Shown: positions 8,301 through 14,520 of the stretch, piece by piece
Position numbering within the stretch: the first letter of the stretch is position 1
Layout: the number at the start of each line of letters is the position of its first letter
Source of the DNA: Pseudomonadota bacterium
Lineage (GTDB): Bacteria; SAR324; XYD2-FULL-50-16; JAHJRI01
Assembly (NCBI GenBank): GCA_022360105.1
Contig: JAKSDL010000088.1
Coordinates: 1 to 44,931, forward strand
DNA: 44,931 nt
Reading direction: 5' to 3'
Notes under the pieces: generated by a model
The model's input: the letters and a program-made list of their open reading frames with translations, nothing else
The model's database searches: none
Told to the model about the DNA's origin: nothing
Position numbers and translations under genes: made by a program

Positions 8301-9861
8301 TTGCCGTAACTGTACTGCTGTCTCTGGTGACTGCCGGTCTGTTGGATTGAACATGCCTGGTGGATACCGTTCTGGTATTTGTATCTCTTTGAACAGATAA
8401 ATCTGGCGTATCTAGAGTATTAGGGATTGAAGTTTGTCTTCTATTTTGGTTTTGTTCGATAGGTAAACCGGTTGGTTGCAATACCGTTGGAACATTTGAA
8501 GCTGCCCTTTTGCTTTCATTGATACGTGCCTGGGCTACTCTTGGACCTGCAGTGCTCAATTGCTGGATCATTTCAGTCGGAGCTGCACTCGTCATCGAAC
8601 GAATGAGCGAACTGGAATCAGCATCAGTCTGAGCAGTATTCTGTTGTCCTGTGGTTTGGTTTATTAAGTCGGACTCTATTTGATTTGATAAATTAGTGCT
8701 CGATGTTCCAATGTTTTGGTTTGACTGATTCTCAATTGTTTTGCGATTGGCACCGTTTTCAACATTTTCCGGACCAGCTGATCTGAGTCTATTCCGGTCA
8801 TTTTCAACGGACTGGGAATGAGTAGCATCGTCATCAATATTTTGTCTTAATCGATCATTTGCACTTAAAGGCTGAACAACCTGAGAGCTGCGTATATTGT
8901 CAGTCAAGTTTTGTTGGGTTCTGACATTTTCGTTTGTGACCTGATTTTCGATCTTCCTGGATAGGGTGTCATCTGTATTTAGGTTTCTTTGAACATCACC
9001 TGCATTTTGCTGTACGGTATGAGTCAGTTCATGTGCCAGCAGTTTTTTACCTTCGTTTGATTCGGTGTTGTACTGGTCTTCGCCAAAGACGATATTGTTG
9101 CCGGTGGTAAACGCCTTGGCATTGATTGATTGAGCCATTCCGGCTGATTCGCTGCCCGTATGGACACGCACATTTTCAAAGCTGTGACCGAATTTACCTT
9201 CGAATTCGGTTCTGGTTTTTTCAGGAAGCGGTTGTCCTTTGCCGCTAAGCCCTTGGATTTGAGACGCCAGGTTTTTACTTGCTGAAGAAGCTCCAGCACC
9301 AGCTTGCCCCTTCGATCTGTGTAGAATGCTTACCGGCTGATTTGGTATAGTCTTGTTGGAATGCCGTTGAATCAGGTTTTTGGATTTGTTGCCATATACC
9401 GAAACATCAGGCATACGCATGATTTGTTCGGAAACACTGTCCGCCTCGATTTCTGCAGGATCATAGGGCTGGCTGATTTCAAGCTTTGGCTGGATCGACA
9501 CGCCTGGCTGTTGGGCATGTTTACTTTGTAGATAATGCTTGTATCCGGAAACAGTAGCTACTATTTGGGGTTGCCTTTGAATAGGGATACCCAAAGCTGG
9601 TTCAGAGGAGAAATCTCGGTTGGGTCCTCGTGTGGCTAGTCGAGCACGTCTTTGAATGACTGGATTTGTGTTGATTGCCCTGTTAATAATCTCATTGCGG
9701 TGTCCGTTAAAAACTGAGTTTTTTTCCTGCTTTTTTTCCTCTCGTCTTTGCAGTTCATCGCGGTACAACATCACCACTGCCGAAACCCTGGGATCACGCT
9801 GGGGAAATAACGGTGTGATCGAGGTTTTTAATTGCTCTTGTTTCTTAGACAGTGTTTCCAT
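5377..9861 (-). CDS. Giant DUF4157 eCIS-associated toxin with C-terminal WHH/HNH nuclease
   Basis: A 1494-aa modular protein. Residues ~130-150 carry the 'YDPAEIEADSVSEQIMRMP' segment typical of DUF4157 proteins. Residues ~209-286 are the DUF4157 domain, with 'FEGKFGHSFENVRVHTG' and the zinc-protease-like HELTH motif (277-281). Residues ~300-760 are a Gln/Asn/Thr-rich, low-complexity, probably disordered linker. Residues ~770-950 and ~1170-1330 contain amphipathic or hydrophobic helices, then very basic Gly/Lys/Arg-rich segments. The last ~120 residues form a toxin tip ending in 'FTWHHHQDSGYMQLVP', 'DIHDW' and 'HTGG'. His1466-1468, His1482 and His1487 match the WHH branch of the HNH/endonuclease VII fold, so DNA is the probable target. 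DUF4157 is strongly linked to eCIS gene clusters in published surveys. Here the gene lies about 10 kb from an eCIS operon and is followed by a SUKH immunity gene. There is no Sec signal peptide. Confidence 0.9.
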   Translation of the reverse strand: METLSKKQEQLKTSITPLFPQRDPRVSAVVMLYRDELQRREEKKQEKNSVFNGHRNEIINRAINTNPVIQRRARLATRGPNRDFSSEPALGIPIQRQPQIVATVSGYKHYLQSKHAQQPGVSIQPKLEISQPYDPAEIEADSVSEQIMRMPDVSVYGNKSKNLIQRHSNKTIPNQPVSILHRSKGQAGAGASSASKNLASQIQGLSGKGQPLPEKTRTEFEGKFGHSFENVRVHTGSESAGMAQSINAKAFTTGNNIVFGEDQYNTESNEGKKLLAHELTHTVQQNAGDVQRNLNTDDTLSRKIENQVTNENVRTQQNLTDNIRSSQVVQPLSANDRLRQNIDDDATHSQSVENDRNRLRSAGPENVENGANRKTIENQSNQNIGTSSTNLSNQIESDLINQTTGQQNTAQTDADSSSLIRSMTSAAPTEMIQQLSTAGPRVAQARINESKRAASNVPTVLQPTGLPIEQNQNRRQTSIPNTLDTPDLSVQRDTNTRTVSTRHVQSNRPAVTRDSSTVTANNIGQQVNQIPDRDPNLNTSPGAPPSVDLTGAASPTQNIENQRKTDQAVSQASRDATRAINQDFGENDTNPTITRETLKSNNNINTNAEWNGEALSIPDLDDQHRSVYNRQLSEQYDSNIQNELNRQNSAEQEYQTRVDQEQQQGLQRINAETDRVRNEQIQLQQSGQQDIENQRNQWTRENTQVQNNYSSQANAERNRVNQRIDASVTSANRRSREEFTQAEQNAIQQERQAQQQVSTERNHATREKSWFQKATEAIGNFFDNLKKKVNDIFNRLRQAVKDIIERAKNIVKGVIEAARRTIVGFIRSFGEFLKSVVRVALAAFPQIAKRFCALIDNIVERTIQRVNQLAEGLKRACELILDAIGSAIDAYLALYQKAINLILDALKFIAVGIIKILRGLANLGIALGKAITEYFTGAMVEEAIGTDVTKPISVERTDAEIAANSQGQQTSAEQNTGQQNSPTAEERRNNELLNRSELRDSDLVLPDGPGEISPQLLRHLPPIDFGQDIELGSNSNPITRDQLQNAFATGGNDVDGIADSITDSIVADHQSQQDQDQQSNQQPDPDWANMTDDQKLDHYIEQMGKEPPAPEGNQTTQPEQQPDSTNTQDIPYIAKTDRLSVGQRLSFVGRQMMKGMQMWWQKNKLIIYGALAGILIGAGVIAFFTGGAGLIAVLQVLLQIMTVYFIAEAIYRIRGHFMSYLEKAWNGDVEGGGKSLAKALAVLVFEFVFEYLLKVVGKVLKKVKAALKGGKQIGKFGRAVRKVGGFVRKVGTKVRNVGRKIKAVVLRRGKFIFTKLNKAWLKVVNTIGDIREKILKRFGFKRVWIEKSGRYIEVWAEFNPRVMLMKAPVDGEPDLRRVRKVKGRFPINSRKYAGRTVPLEDLPVHLRGKYPHSVHFSGAGYPDFSRYSIKNVRIELGKSRGVDFSRADKAAGFSRNNPRPDDFTWHHHQDSGYMQLVPTDIHDWIKHTGGIATK

Positions 9862-10108
9862 GAATGAAACCGAAAGAATCTACCAAGTAAAAGTCAGTTT
9901 TAAAATTGCCATTTGGTTTTAAGCCATTGCCTAACTATTATGTAACGTTGTAATTGTTTGTTAGAACACTCGGTTATAATTGCCGCCTGATTAGAATGGG
10001 CCGCCAATTGGCTGGTTTGATTCACAATTATTACTGAGGCGTACGGATTTAAATTTGTTAAATTTCATCTGCACCGATTAAGGTAAACACCAATCAGGAG
10101 TGAAACAA
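9862..10108. promoter_or_regulatory. Divergent intergenic region
   Basis: These 247 bases separate the toxin gene (minus) from a small plus-strand gene and must hold both promoters. A TATAAT hexamer at 9975-9980 (plus) has a possible TTGTTT 15 bases upstream, so it is only a weak sigma-70-like candidate for the plus-strand gene. No clear operator was seen. Confidence 0.3.
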
Positions 10109-10285
10109 ATGGAGTATACATTTATTTTTACCGAGCAAGAAACAAATGTTATTTTAACCGCCTTAGGAGAACTGCCGGCAAAGGTGTCATTACACCTAAT
10201 AAATCGCATACACACTGAAGTAAATCGCCAAAATAATCAGGAAGAACAATACTCTACTGTTAACCAAATGCCTGATGGGGAATAA
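10109..10285 (+). CDS. Small protein, phage-type hypothetical
   Basis: A 58-aa protein starting at the ATG at 10109, with CAGGAG at 10095-10100 at good spacing. A GTG at 10100 is in frame but falls inside that ribosome site. The sequence begins MEYTFIFTEQETNVILTALG followed by 'ELPAKVSLHLINRI'. This resembles short uncharacterised proteins often seen in phage and prophage genomes, though I cannot name a family with certainty. It is acidic or neutral with no signal peptide or membrane segment. It is transcribed away from the toxin gene and towards the capsid operon, with a terminator just after its stop codon. Confidence 0.65.
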   Translation: MEYTFIFTEQETNVILTALGELPAKVSLHLINRIHTEVNRQNNQEEQYSTVNQMPDGE

Positions 10286-10293
10286 AAAACGAA

Positions 10294-10311
10294 ACGCCCC
10301 ATGAGGGGCGT
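10294..10311 (-). terminator. Rho-independent terminator between convergent genes
   Basis: The stem ACGCCCC/GGGGCGT has a 4-base ATGA loop. On the minus strand it is followed by TTCGTTTTTTATT, a good U-tract, so it should end the capsid operon transcript. On the plus strand the run is only CTTTGG, so it is weaker for the small gene at 10109-10285. Confidence 0.8.
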
Positions 10312-10377
10312 CTTTGGTACCTGATTTCATCGTGTTAAGAATCAGTGGTGAAGCTACATTTCGCGACTCAACTGAAT

Positions 10378-11181
10378 CTATTCAGTCGCCTCGTTTTCCT
10401 CCTTCTTCTGGGGAAGGCTAGTGACATCTGTCACGCAGAAAAACGCATATTGTTCATCTTCTTCTTCAAATTCAAATTGATTGGGTGCTGCCGGATCCAA
10501 CACCAATCTTAAATTTGTGTCAAAAAAGAAACCCTCATCTATTCTAAGCTGTCGCGTCCAGTGCTTTTGGTTGATGATAGTGGTTCTTTTTGAGGGAAAG
10601 ATATATTTCATGTACTCATGGTAATCAGCCACCTGCCCTCCAAATTTTACAGCACAGGCCTGTTGCGCCTTTTCATAGGTCAGTTGAACGGTGTTGTGGC
10701 AGTAAATTTTATCGTGAAGTTCGGCTTGTTCTTCTGTTAGGGCACAATCACCACCAAAATATTCCTCAACTGTCAGGGCAGTTTCAGTGCTAAGGATGCC
10801 ATTGCCCAGGTAGGCCATCGGTGACAATTTAGGAAATTGATCCTGGACAGGATGTCGACCGTAGTTGACGTAACGGATTTCATCGTTGCTTTTGATGATT
10901 GCCTTGAACCTGTCGATTATCTTATTTCCGGTTTGAACAGCTTCCTTAGCTATTTGTGGATCCACATCAAAAAATACTGCTCGCACCGTTTTTGCTATGG
11001 CAGAATCGGGATAACTCCTGGCGATCATCAAAACAACAGAAGAACAAACTACATAAAGGACCAATATGATGATAGCTATCCGTTTGGTCCATAAAAGATC
11101 TCGTTCACGGGTATTGAAAAAAAGCATTCTGTTCAAACGCGAACGGTTATGCATGTCTACATTGGTGTGAAGTCTTTTCAT
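10378..11181 (-). CDS. Single-pass membrane protein with Cys-containing external domain
   Basis: A 267-aa protein that is the last gene of the capsid operon. AGGAG lies 5 bases before the ATG at 11181 and overlaps the stop of the 85-aa gene. A basic N-terminus (~30 residues) precedes one membrane helix ('IAIIILVLYVVCSSVVLMIA', about 36-55). A ~200-residue domain follows, probably outside the membrane, with cysteines in 'GGDCALT', 'KIYCHN', 'QQACAVKFGGQVADYHEY' and 'AFFCVTD'. The pattern 'Y-x-x-A-x-x-A-C' followed by a loop, a Trp and a late Cys faintly recalls C-type-lectin or formylglycine-generating-enzyme-like folds, but I would not assign it. The C-terminal tail is very acidic. Its position implies a role with the capsid and cement genes, perhaps anchoring. 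Confidence 0.7.
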   Translation of the reverse strand: MKRLHTNVDMHNRSRLNRMLFFNTRERDLLWTKRIAIIILVLYVVCSSVVLMIARSYPDSAIAKTVRAVFFDVDPQIAKEAVQTGNKIIDRFKAIIKSNDEIRYVNYGRHPVQDQFPKLSPMAYLGNGILSTETALTVEEYFGGDCALTEEQAELHDKIYCHNTVQLTYEKAQQACAVKFGGQVADYHEYMKYIFPSKRTTIINQKHWTRQLRIDEGFFFDTNLRLVLDPAAPNQFEFEEEDEQYAFFCVTDVTSLPQKKEENEATE

Positions 11182-11190
11182 TTGGTTCTC

Positions 11191-11448
11191 CTAAAGCGCT
11201 TTTAGCGGTAACAGCCATGGAACAAGGGTCAAGAAGGTGGCAAACAGGTACTTTAACAAATAATAAATATCTGACACTTGAAATTCTCCGTCTCCAAAGG
11301 TTGCCGGGCAGCTGGTGTGTACCGGCAACCAAATTTTGACGCCAAGAATGGTAGAAAAAGTCAAGGCAATAATCATCAGCACGACAAATCGCAGGTCCTT
11401 ATCCAGGGTCCATACGAGATAGGTGATTGCAGATCCAAGCAGTTTCAT
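11191..11448 (-). CDS. Small two-helix membrane protein
   Basis: An 85-aa protein with hydrophobic helices at about residues 20-38 ('FVVLMIIALTFSTILGV') and 60-82 ('IYYLLKYLFATFLTLVPWLL'). A short loop between them contains one Cys. Its ATG overlaps the stop codon of the 178-aa membrane gene upstream in an ATGA arrangement (4 bases), which indicates translational coupling. The size and topology are holin-like, but nothing else supports a lysis role. It could equally be a small membrane adaptor for the neighbouring membrane proteins. Family not recognised. Confidence 0.65.
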   Translation of the reverse strand: MKLLGSAITYLVWTLDKDLRFVVLMIIALTFSTILGVKIWLPVHTSCPATFGDGEFQVSDIYYLLKYLFATFLTLVPWLLPLKAL

Positions 11449-11981
11449 TTTTTCATCAGGGCTTCGGAAAGTTTGGCTTTCGAAAGAGTGGATTCCGCTT
11501 CCTTAGCAGCTTCCTGTTCTTTTGGGACTACTTTAGTTAGTTTGGCTTTATTTTCTCGCTGCAATCTTGCTTTGATTCCCACCATTAGATCAGATAGTGA
11601 TTTTCCTGTAAGAGATTGCAGGAGCAAACCGATGATCAAAGTGATTGCAAAAATTTGAAATGTTGGAGCTTCTATTTCGTTTAGTTTCTTTGGCCAGATA
11701 AAGCTGTAAGCCAACCTATGAATTTCAAAACTACCGCATACCACACCAATGCTTCGGGTAACAAACTTAGGGCTGCTGGTTCCATTCAATGCAGACCATC
11801 CTACGACAAACAGGAGAATGACAGCACCTGCCACAAGAGAAAAAATGTCAATTTCGTCACTTGAGCCGGACGCTTGGGAACTGAGCAAAATCAGGTGTGA
11901 AATAAACATGCTCAACAGACTTAAAAGGGCGAGCCGCTGCCATTGGGTTGGTGCGGCGAAGAATTGTTTAATCTTTTCCAT
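11445..11981 (-). CDS. Membrane protein with three helices and a charged cytoplasmic tail
   Basis: A 178-aa protein starting at the ATG at 11981 (MEKIKQFFAAPTQW). GGAG lies 6 bases upstream, inside the last codons of the preceding gene; the in-frame ATG at 11993 lacks such a site. Hydrophobic helices lie at about 15-36, 45-66 and 107-127. The last ~50 residues are Lys/Glu/Ala-rich and probably helical ('KARLQRENKAKL', 'EQEAAKEAEST'). It sits tightly between the 346-aa gene (1-base gap) and the 85-aa gene (4-base overlap), so it is made together with the capsid-type proteins. No family recognised. Confidence 0.7.
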   Translation of the reverse strand: MEKIKQFFAAPTQWQRLALLSLLSMFISHLILLSSQASGSSDEIDIFSLVAGAVILLFVVGWSALNGTSSPKFVTRSIGVVCGSFEIHRLAYSFIWPKKLNEIEAPTFQIFAITLIIGLLLQSLTGKSLSDLMVGIKARLQRENKAKLTKVVPKEQEAAKEAESTLSKAKLSEALMKK

Positions 11982-11982
11982 A

Positions 11983-13023
11983 TTAAACTCCATTCACAAG
12001 AAGTCGAACCTGGTTCAAATTCGCATAATTCAAGACCGGCAGTGGTTCTAATAAAGTAAAATCATAATTGGATACCAGTTCCGGCATAATGCTGGCTATT
12101 TCCTCCAGATGAATTCTCTTGCCAATTTCATCCACTTGGAAATGAGATGATAGCTCTTTGTGGTTTTTCACCTGTTTAGGATTTTTCTGAGACAGCTCCG
12201 GATATGAAGCGTAGGTGGTGAAACTAAGGTTCTTATTTTGAACATAGTGATACAAGGTCAAATCCGGACAGCTGAAAGAAAAAGTCGAATATCCCCAGAT
12301 CAGGCCAGGGCCAAAAAAGGCATCTTCAGAACCGACTGGTTCGCCGTCCGTTCTTAATGGAACATAGTCCATAAGACTGGCCACAGCGCATTTGATTGCG
12401 GATAACAGGGGTAAATCGGGAGTGTTCTCCCTGGTAATAAATCCTTGTTTGCCTGTTGCGCCGTTGACCACCGGGATAAAAATCTCAGCTTCAAGCTCCT
12501 TTACAGTCATATAATCAACGTTGGGAATAACCTTTCTGCAAAAATTTTCCAGGGCTGAAAACCTGTTCCGTTTATCAAATATTCTGATCCGAAACATCTT
12601 CAATCCAAATGCCGAAAAAGCTTGAATCAACTGGGGAGCTTTTAACCCAGCTGCCAGTAGAGTTGATAGAAATAGCCCGAACTGTGATCCGGTGTAACTT
12701 GAGAACTCTCGCTCACCAATGAGGGGTAATACTCTCAAAGCTGTCATATCGGGAATGCTGATTGAGAGTATATCATTTCCCCTGATGCTGACTTCCTGGC
12801 TGACTGAACTACTTTTCCTAAATACAAGATCTACGCATCTGCCGGGCTCTACGGTAGTAAAATCAACTCTGAAGCGACCTTCGATATCGGTTGTTGAGAT
12901 CCTCTGGGGCTGACCATCGACACTAACCTGAATGGAGCTGATATCTGTGCCAATCAGCTCCGGTATGTTTAATTCCCTTCTTCGATTGGAAGGAACTTCG
13001 ATTTTAGATATCCTTTTTTCCAT
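11983..13023 (-). CDS. Hypothetical 346-aa protein of the capsid operon
   Basis: Not recognised. The first ~100 residues look like beta-sandwich sequence ('ISSIQVSVDGQPQRIS', 'IEGRFRVDFTTVEPGRCVDL') of the carboxypeptidase-regulatory or phage-decoration kind. The remainder is mixed alpha/beta with 'GLFLSTLLAAGLKAPQLIQA' and several aromatic-rich segments ('GLIWGYSTFSFSCPDL'). There is no signal peptide or clear membrane helix, so it is probably cytoplasmic or particle-bound. No strong Shine-Dalgarno precedes the ATG at 13023, and the gap to the cement gene is 137 bases, so a second promoter there is possible. It lies where phage genomes place head-completion or neck genes, but it shows no similarity I can name to such proteins. 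Confidence 0.65.
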   Translation of the reverse strand: MEKRISKIEVPSNRRRELNIPELIGTDISSIQVSVDGQPQRISTTDIEGRFRVDFTTVEPGRCVDLVFRKSSSVSQEVSIRGNDILSISIPDMTALRVLPLIGEREFSSYTGSQFGLFLSTLLAAGLKAPQLIQAFSAFGLKMFRIRIFDKRNRFSALENFCRKVIPNVDYMTVKELEAEIFIPVVNGATGKQGFITRENTPDLPLLSAIKCAVASLMDYVPLRTDGEPVGSEDAFFGPGLIWGYSTFSFSCPDLTLYHYVQNKNLSFTTYASYPELSQKNPKQVKNHKELSSHFQVDEIGKRIHLEEIASIMPELVSNYDFTLLEPLPVLNYANLNQVRLLVNGV

Positions 13024-13160
13024 TATTTTTTTGAGAGCTAAGTTTTTAATCTTAACAGGCTATTTACCAAAACATTGTTTTAATCCAATTCCTGCGAAAC
13101 AGCAGTTAGTTTACATTACTGCTACTGCCAAAGCAGGAATGGGCGTAACCAGGTTTGCAC

Positions 13161-13526
13161 TTAAACAAGCTTCAAGCGAATATGATCTCCCGCACCGCTG
13201 GCAGGGCTTAAAGCATACCCATTGATGGAATCCTGGTTATTTGCTTTTACGCCACGTCCATTTATATCTGAAGTTACAGCGACTCCTTTTACAACGTCTG
13301 CCTGGGAAATAGCTTCGGCAACTTCTAAGATAACCACTCCATCCACAACGATAGCGGCATCTTCATTAGCATGAAACGGACTGGATTGAGACGTTGCTAC
13401 TCCCAAGGCCTTGTCCCCATTGCCACAAATATGTCCCGTAAACCCCACAAATCTATAGGGTTCCAGAACCTCTTTGGCGGTGATGGTGATAGTCTTTCCC
13501 GGGTTTTCAGTCAATTGAGGAATCAT
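13161..13526 (-). CDS. Capsid cement/decoration protein (DUF2190-like)
   Basis: A 121-aa all-beta protein. Its layout ('TITITAKEVLEPYRFVGFTG', 'GDKALGVATSQSSPFHANED', 'AIVVDGVVILEVAEAI', 'KGVAVTSDINGRGVKA', 'INGYALSPASGAGDHIRLKL') matches DUF2190-type phage head decoration proteins. Those bind the outside of HK97-type capsids as trimers and begin with a marker for initial tuning of value and GVA-type repeats. It directly follows the major capsid gene (43-base gap), which is the usual phage neighbourhood and strengthens both calls. There is no good Shine-Dalgarno in front of the ATG at 13526, so expression may depend on coupling with the capsid gene. Confidence 0.75.
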   Translation of the reverse strand: MIPQLTENPGKTITITAKEVLEPYRFVGFTGHICGNGDKALGVATSQSSPFHANEDAAIVVDGVVILEVAEAISQADVVKGVAVTSDINGRGVKANNQDSINGYALSPASGAGDHIRLKLV

Positions 13527-13569
13527 TTTAAATTTATGATTTTAGATTTCAGAATTATGATTTTCTAAA

Positions 13570-14502
13570 CTAATCCATGGTGTTTGAGATTAAATAGCCC
13601 GCTTCCGGTCCAATTATATGATGCGATAACAGGTCGGTATATTCGACTACCATTACTTTACGGGAACCATCGTGCCAGTATTTTTTAACCTTTGGATATC
13701 CTTTGAGCCGAAAAGTATAACCGAAAGCAGGAACATTTTTGTTTGGAATTTCCGGTTGATAGATCAGTGCGATGTTGTCATTCCAAACATCCATGAAGAG
13801 GTCGGTTTTTGGATCGACACAGACAGCATTTCCAATTAAGACTCGTTCAACCTCAAATTCCTCCATCATGATCTGTTGGGTAATCGGTCGATTGAGGTTG
13901 ATGTCACCCAGGTTGAATGTGTTTCTTAATTGGGGATGCTCTTTTAAACGACTATATATATTGTAACTCATAACCAGGGTGTTAGGGATTTTCCCAATTT
14001 TGTAGCGAACATTTCTCTTGCCGTCTGCAATCACTCCTCTCGGATCGGAACGATCCGATGAAAATTTTTCGTCAGCTGAATGAAGCGAAATTTTATGTGA
14101 ATCGGGATATTGCTCCGGATCCTGAATCAAATTAGCACACCGAACTTCTGCCGATAGTAGAACACCATCTCTGGCTTCCCTGGTCCGTTGAGCCTGCAAG
14201 TCAAATTCCACTGCATTATTTTCCCTGGTATCAATCAGGGATCTAAGTTCCTCTTCATGCAAATCGACAGGAATCATTGAAACAGAACCCGGTGGAATGT
14301 AATTACCACCGGAATTTACAGCTCTTCGAGTGTTAAACACCCGAAAAGAGGACTTGTCCCATTGCGGAATTTTTGCATTCTCTTTTTCAACTTCAACTGT
14401 CGGAAACACCTTCTCGCTGATTAGCTCGCTATTGGAGTACGATCTGGCTATATTCGTCAGGATAATACTGTTTCCAAGGCTTAAATCTTTAAAACGCGGC
14501 AT
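13570..14502 (-). CDS. HK97-fold phage-type major capsid protein
   Basis: A 310-aa protein. It shows the pattern of a widespread phage major capsid family: an N-terminal 'NSIILTNIARSYSNSELISEKVFPTVEVEKE', then 'AKIPQWDKSSFRVF' (shown in parts), 'DPRGVIADGKRNVRYKIGK', 'PNTLVMSYNIYSRLKEHPQL', 'VERVLIGNAVC', 'DVWNDNIALIYQP', 'AFGYTFRLKGYPKV' and the C-terminal 'GPEAGYLI'. The length is normal for the mature-size members that lack a long delta domain. The start at 14502 has GGAG 7-8 bases upstream. The cement gene follows immediately and the 465-aa gene precedes. No portal, terminase or head-tail connector lies within the operon, so the shell may be domesticated, perhaps as an empty or cargo compartment. 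A degraded prophage is the alternative, although every ORF here is intact. Confidence 0.85.
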   Translation of the reverse strand: MPRFKDLSLGNSIILTNIARSYSNSELISEKVFPTVEVEKENAKIPQWDKSSFRVFNTRRAVNSGGNYIPPGSVSMIPVDLHEEELRSLIDTRENNAVEFDLQAQRTREARDGVLLSAEVRCANLIQDPEQYPDSHKISLHSADEKFSSDRSDPRGVIADGKRNVRYKIGKIPNTLVMSYNIYSRLKEHPQLRNTFNLGDINLNRPITQQIMMEEFEVERVLIGNAVCVDPKTDLFMDVWNDNIALIYQPEIPNKNVPAFGYTFRLKGYPKVKKYWHDGSRKVMVVEYTDLLSHHIIGPEAGYLISNTMD

Positions 14503-14520
14503 ATGCGGGCTCCGTCCATT

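Noticed and set aside
6405..9299. Several open frames opposite or alongside the DUF4157 gene (for example 7211-7603, 8116-8400, 9024-9299)
   Set aside because: They are out-of-frame readings of the low-complexity and helical parts of the 1494-aa gene, with no ribosome sites or recognisable products.
11191..11448. Holin
   Set aside because: Size and two helices fit, but no endolysin or other lysis gene lies nearby and many small membrane proteins look alike.
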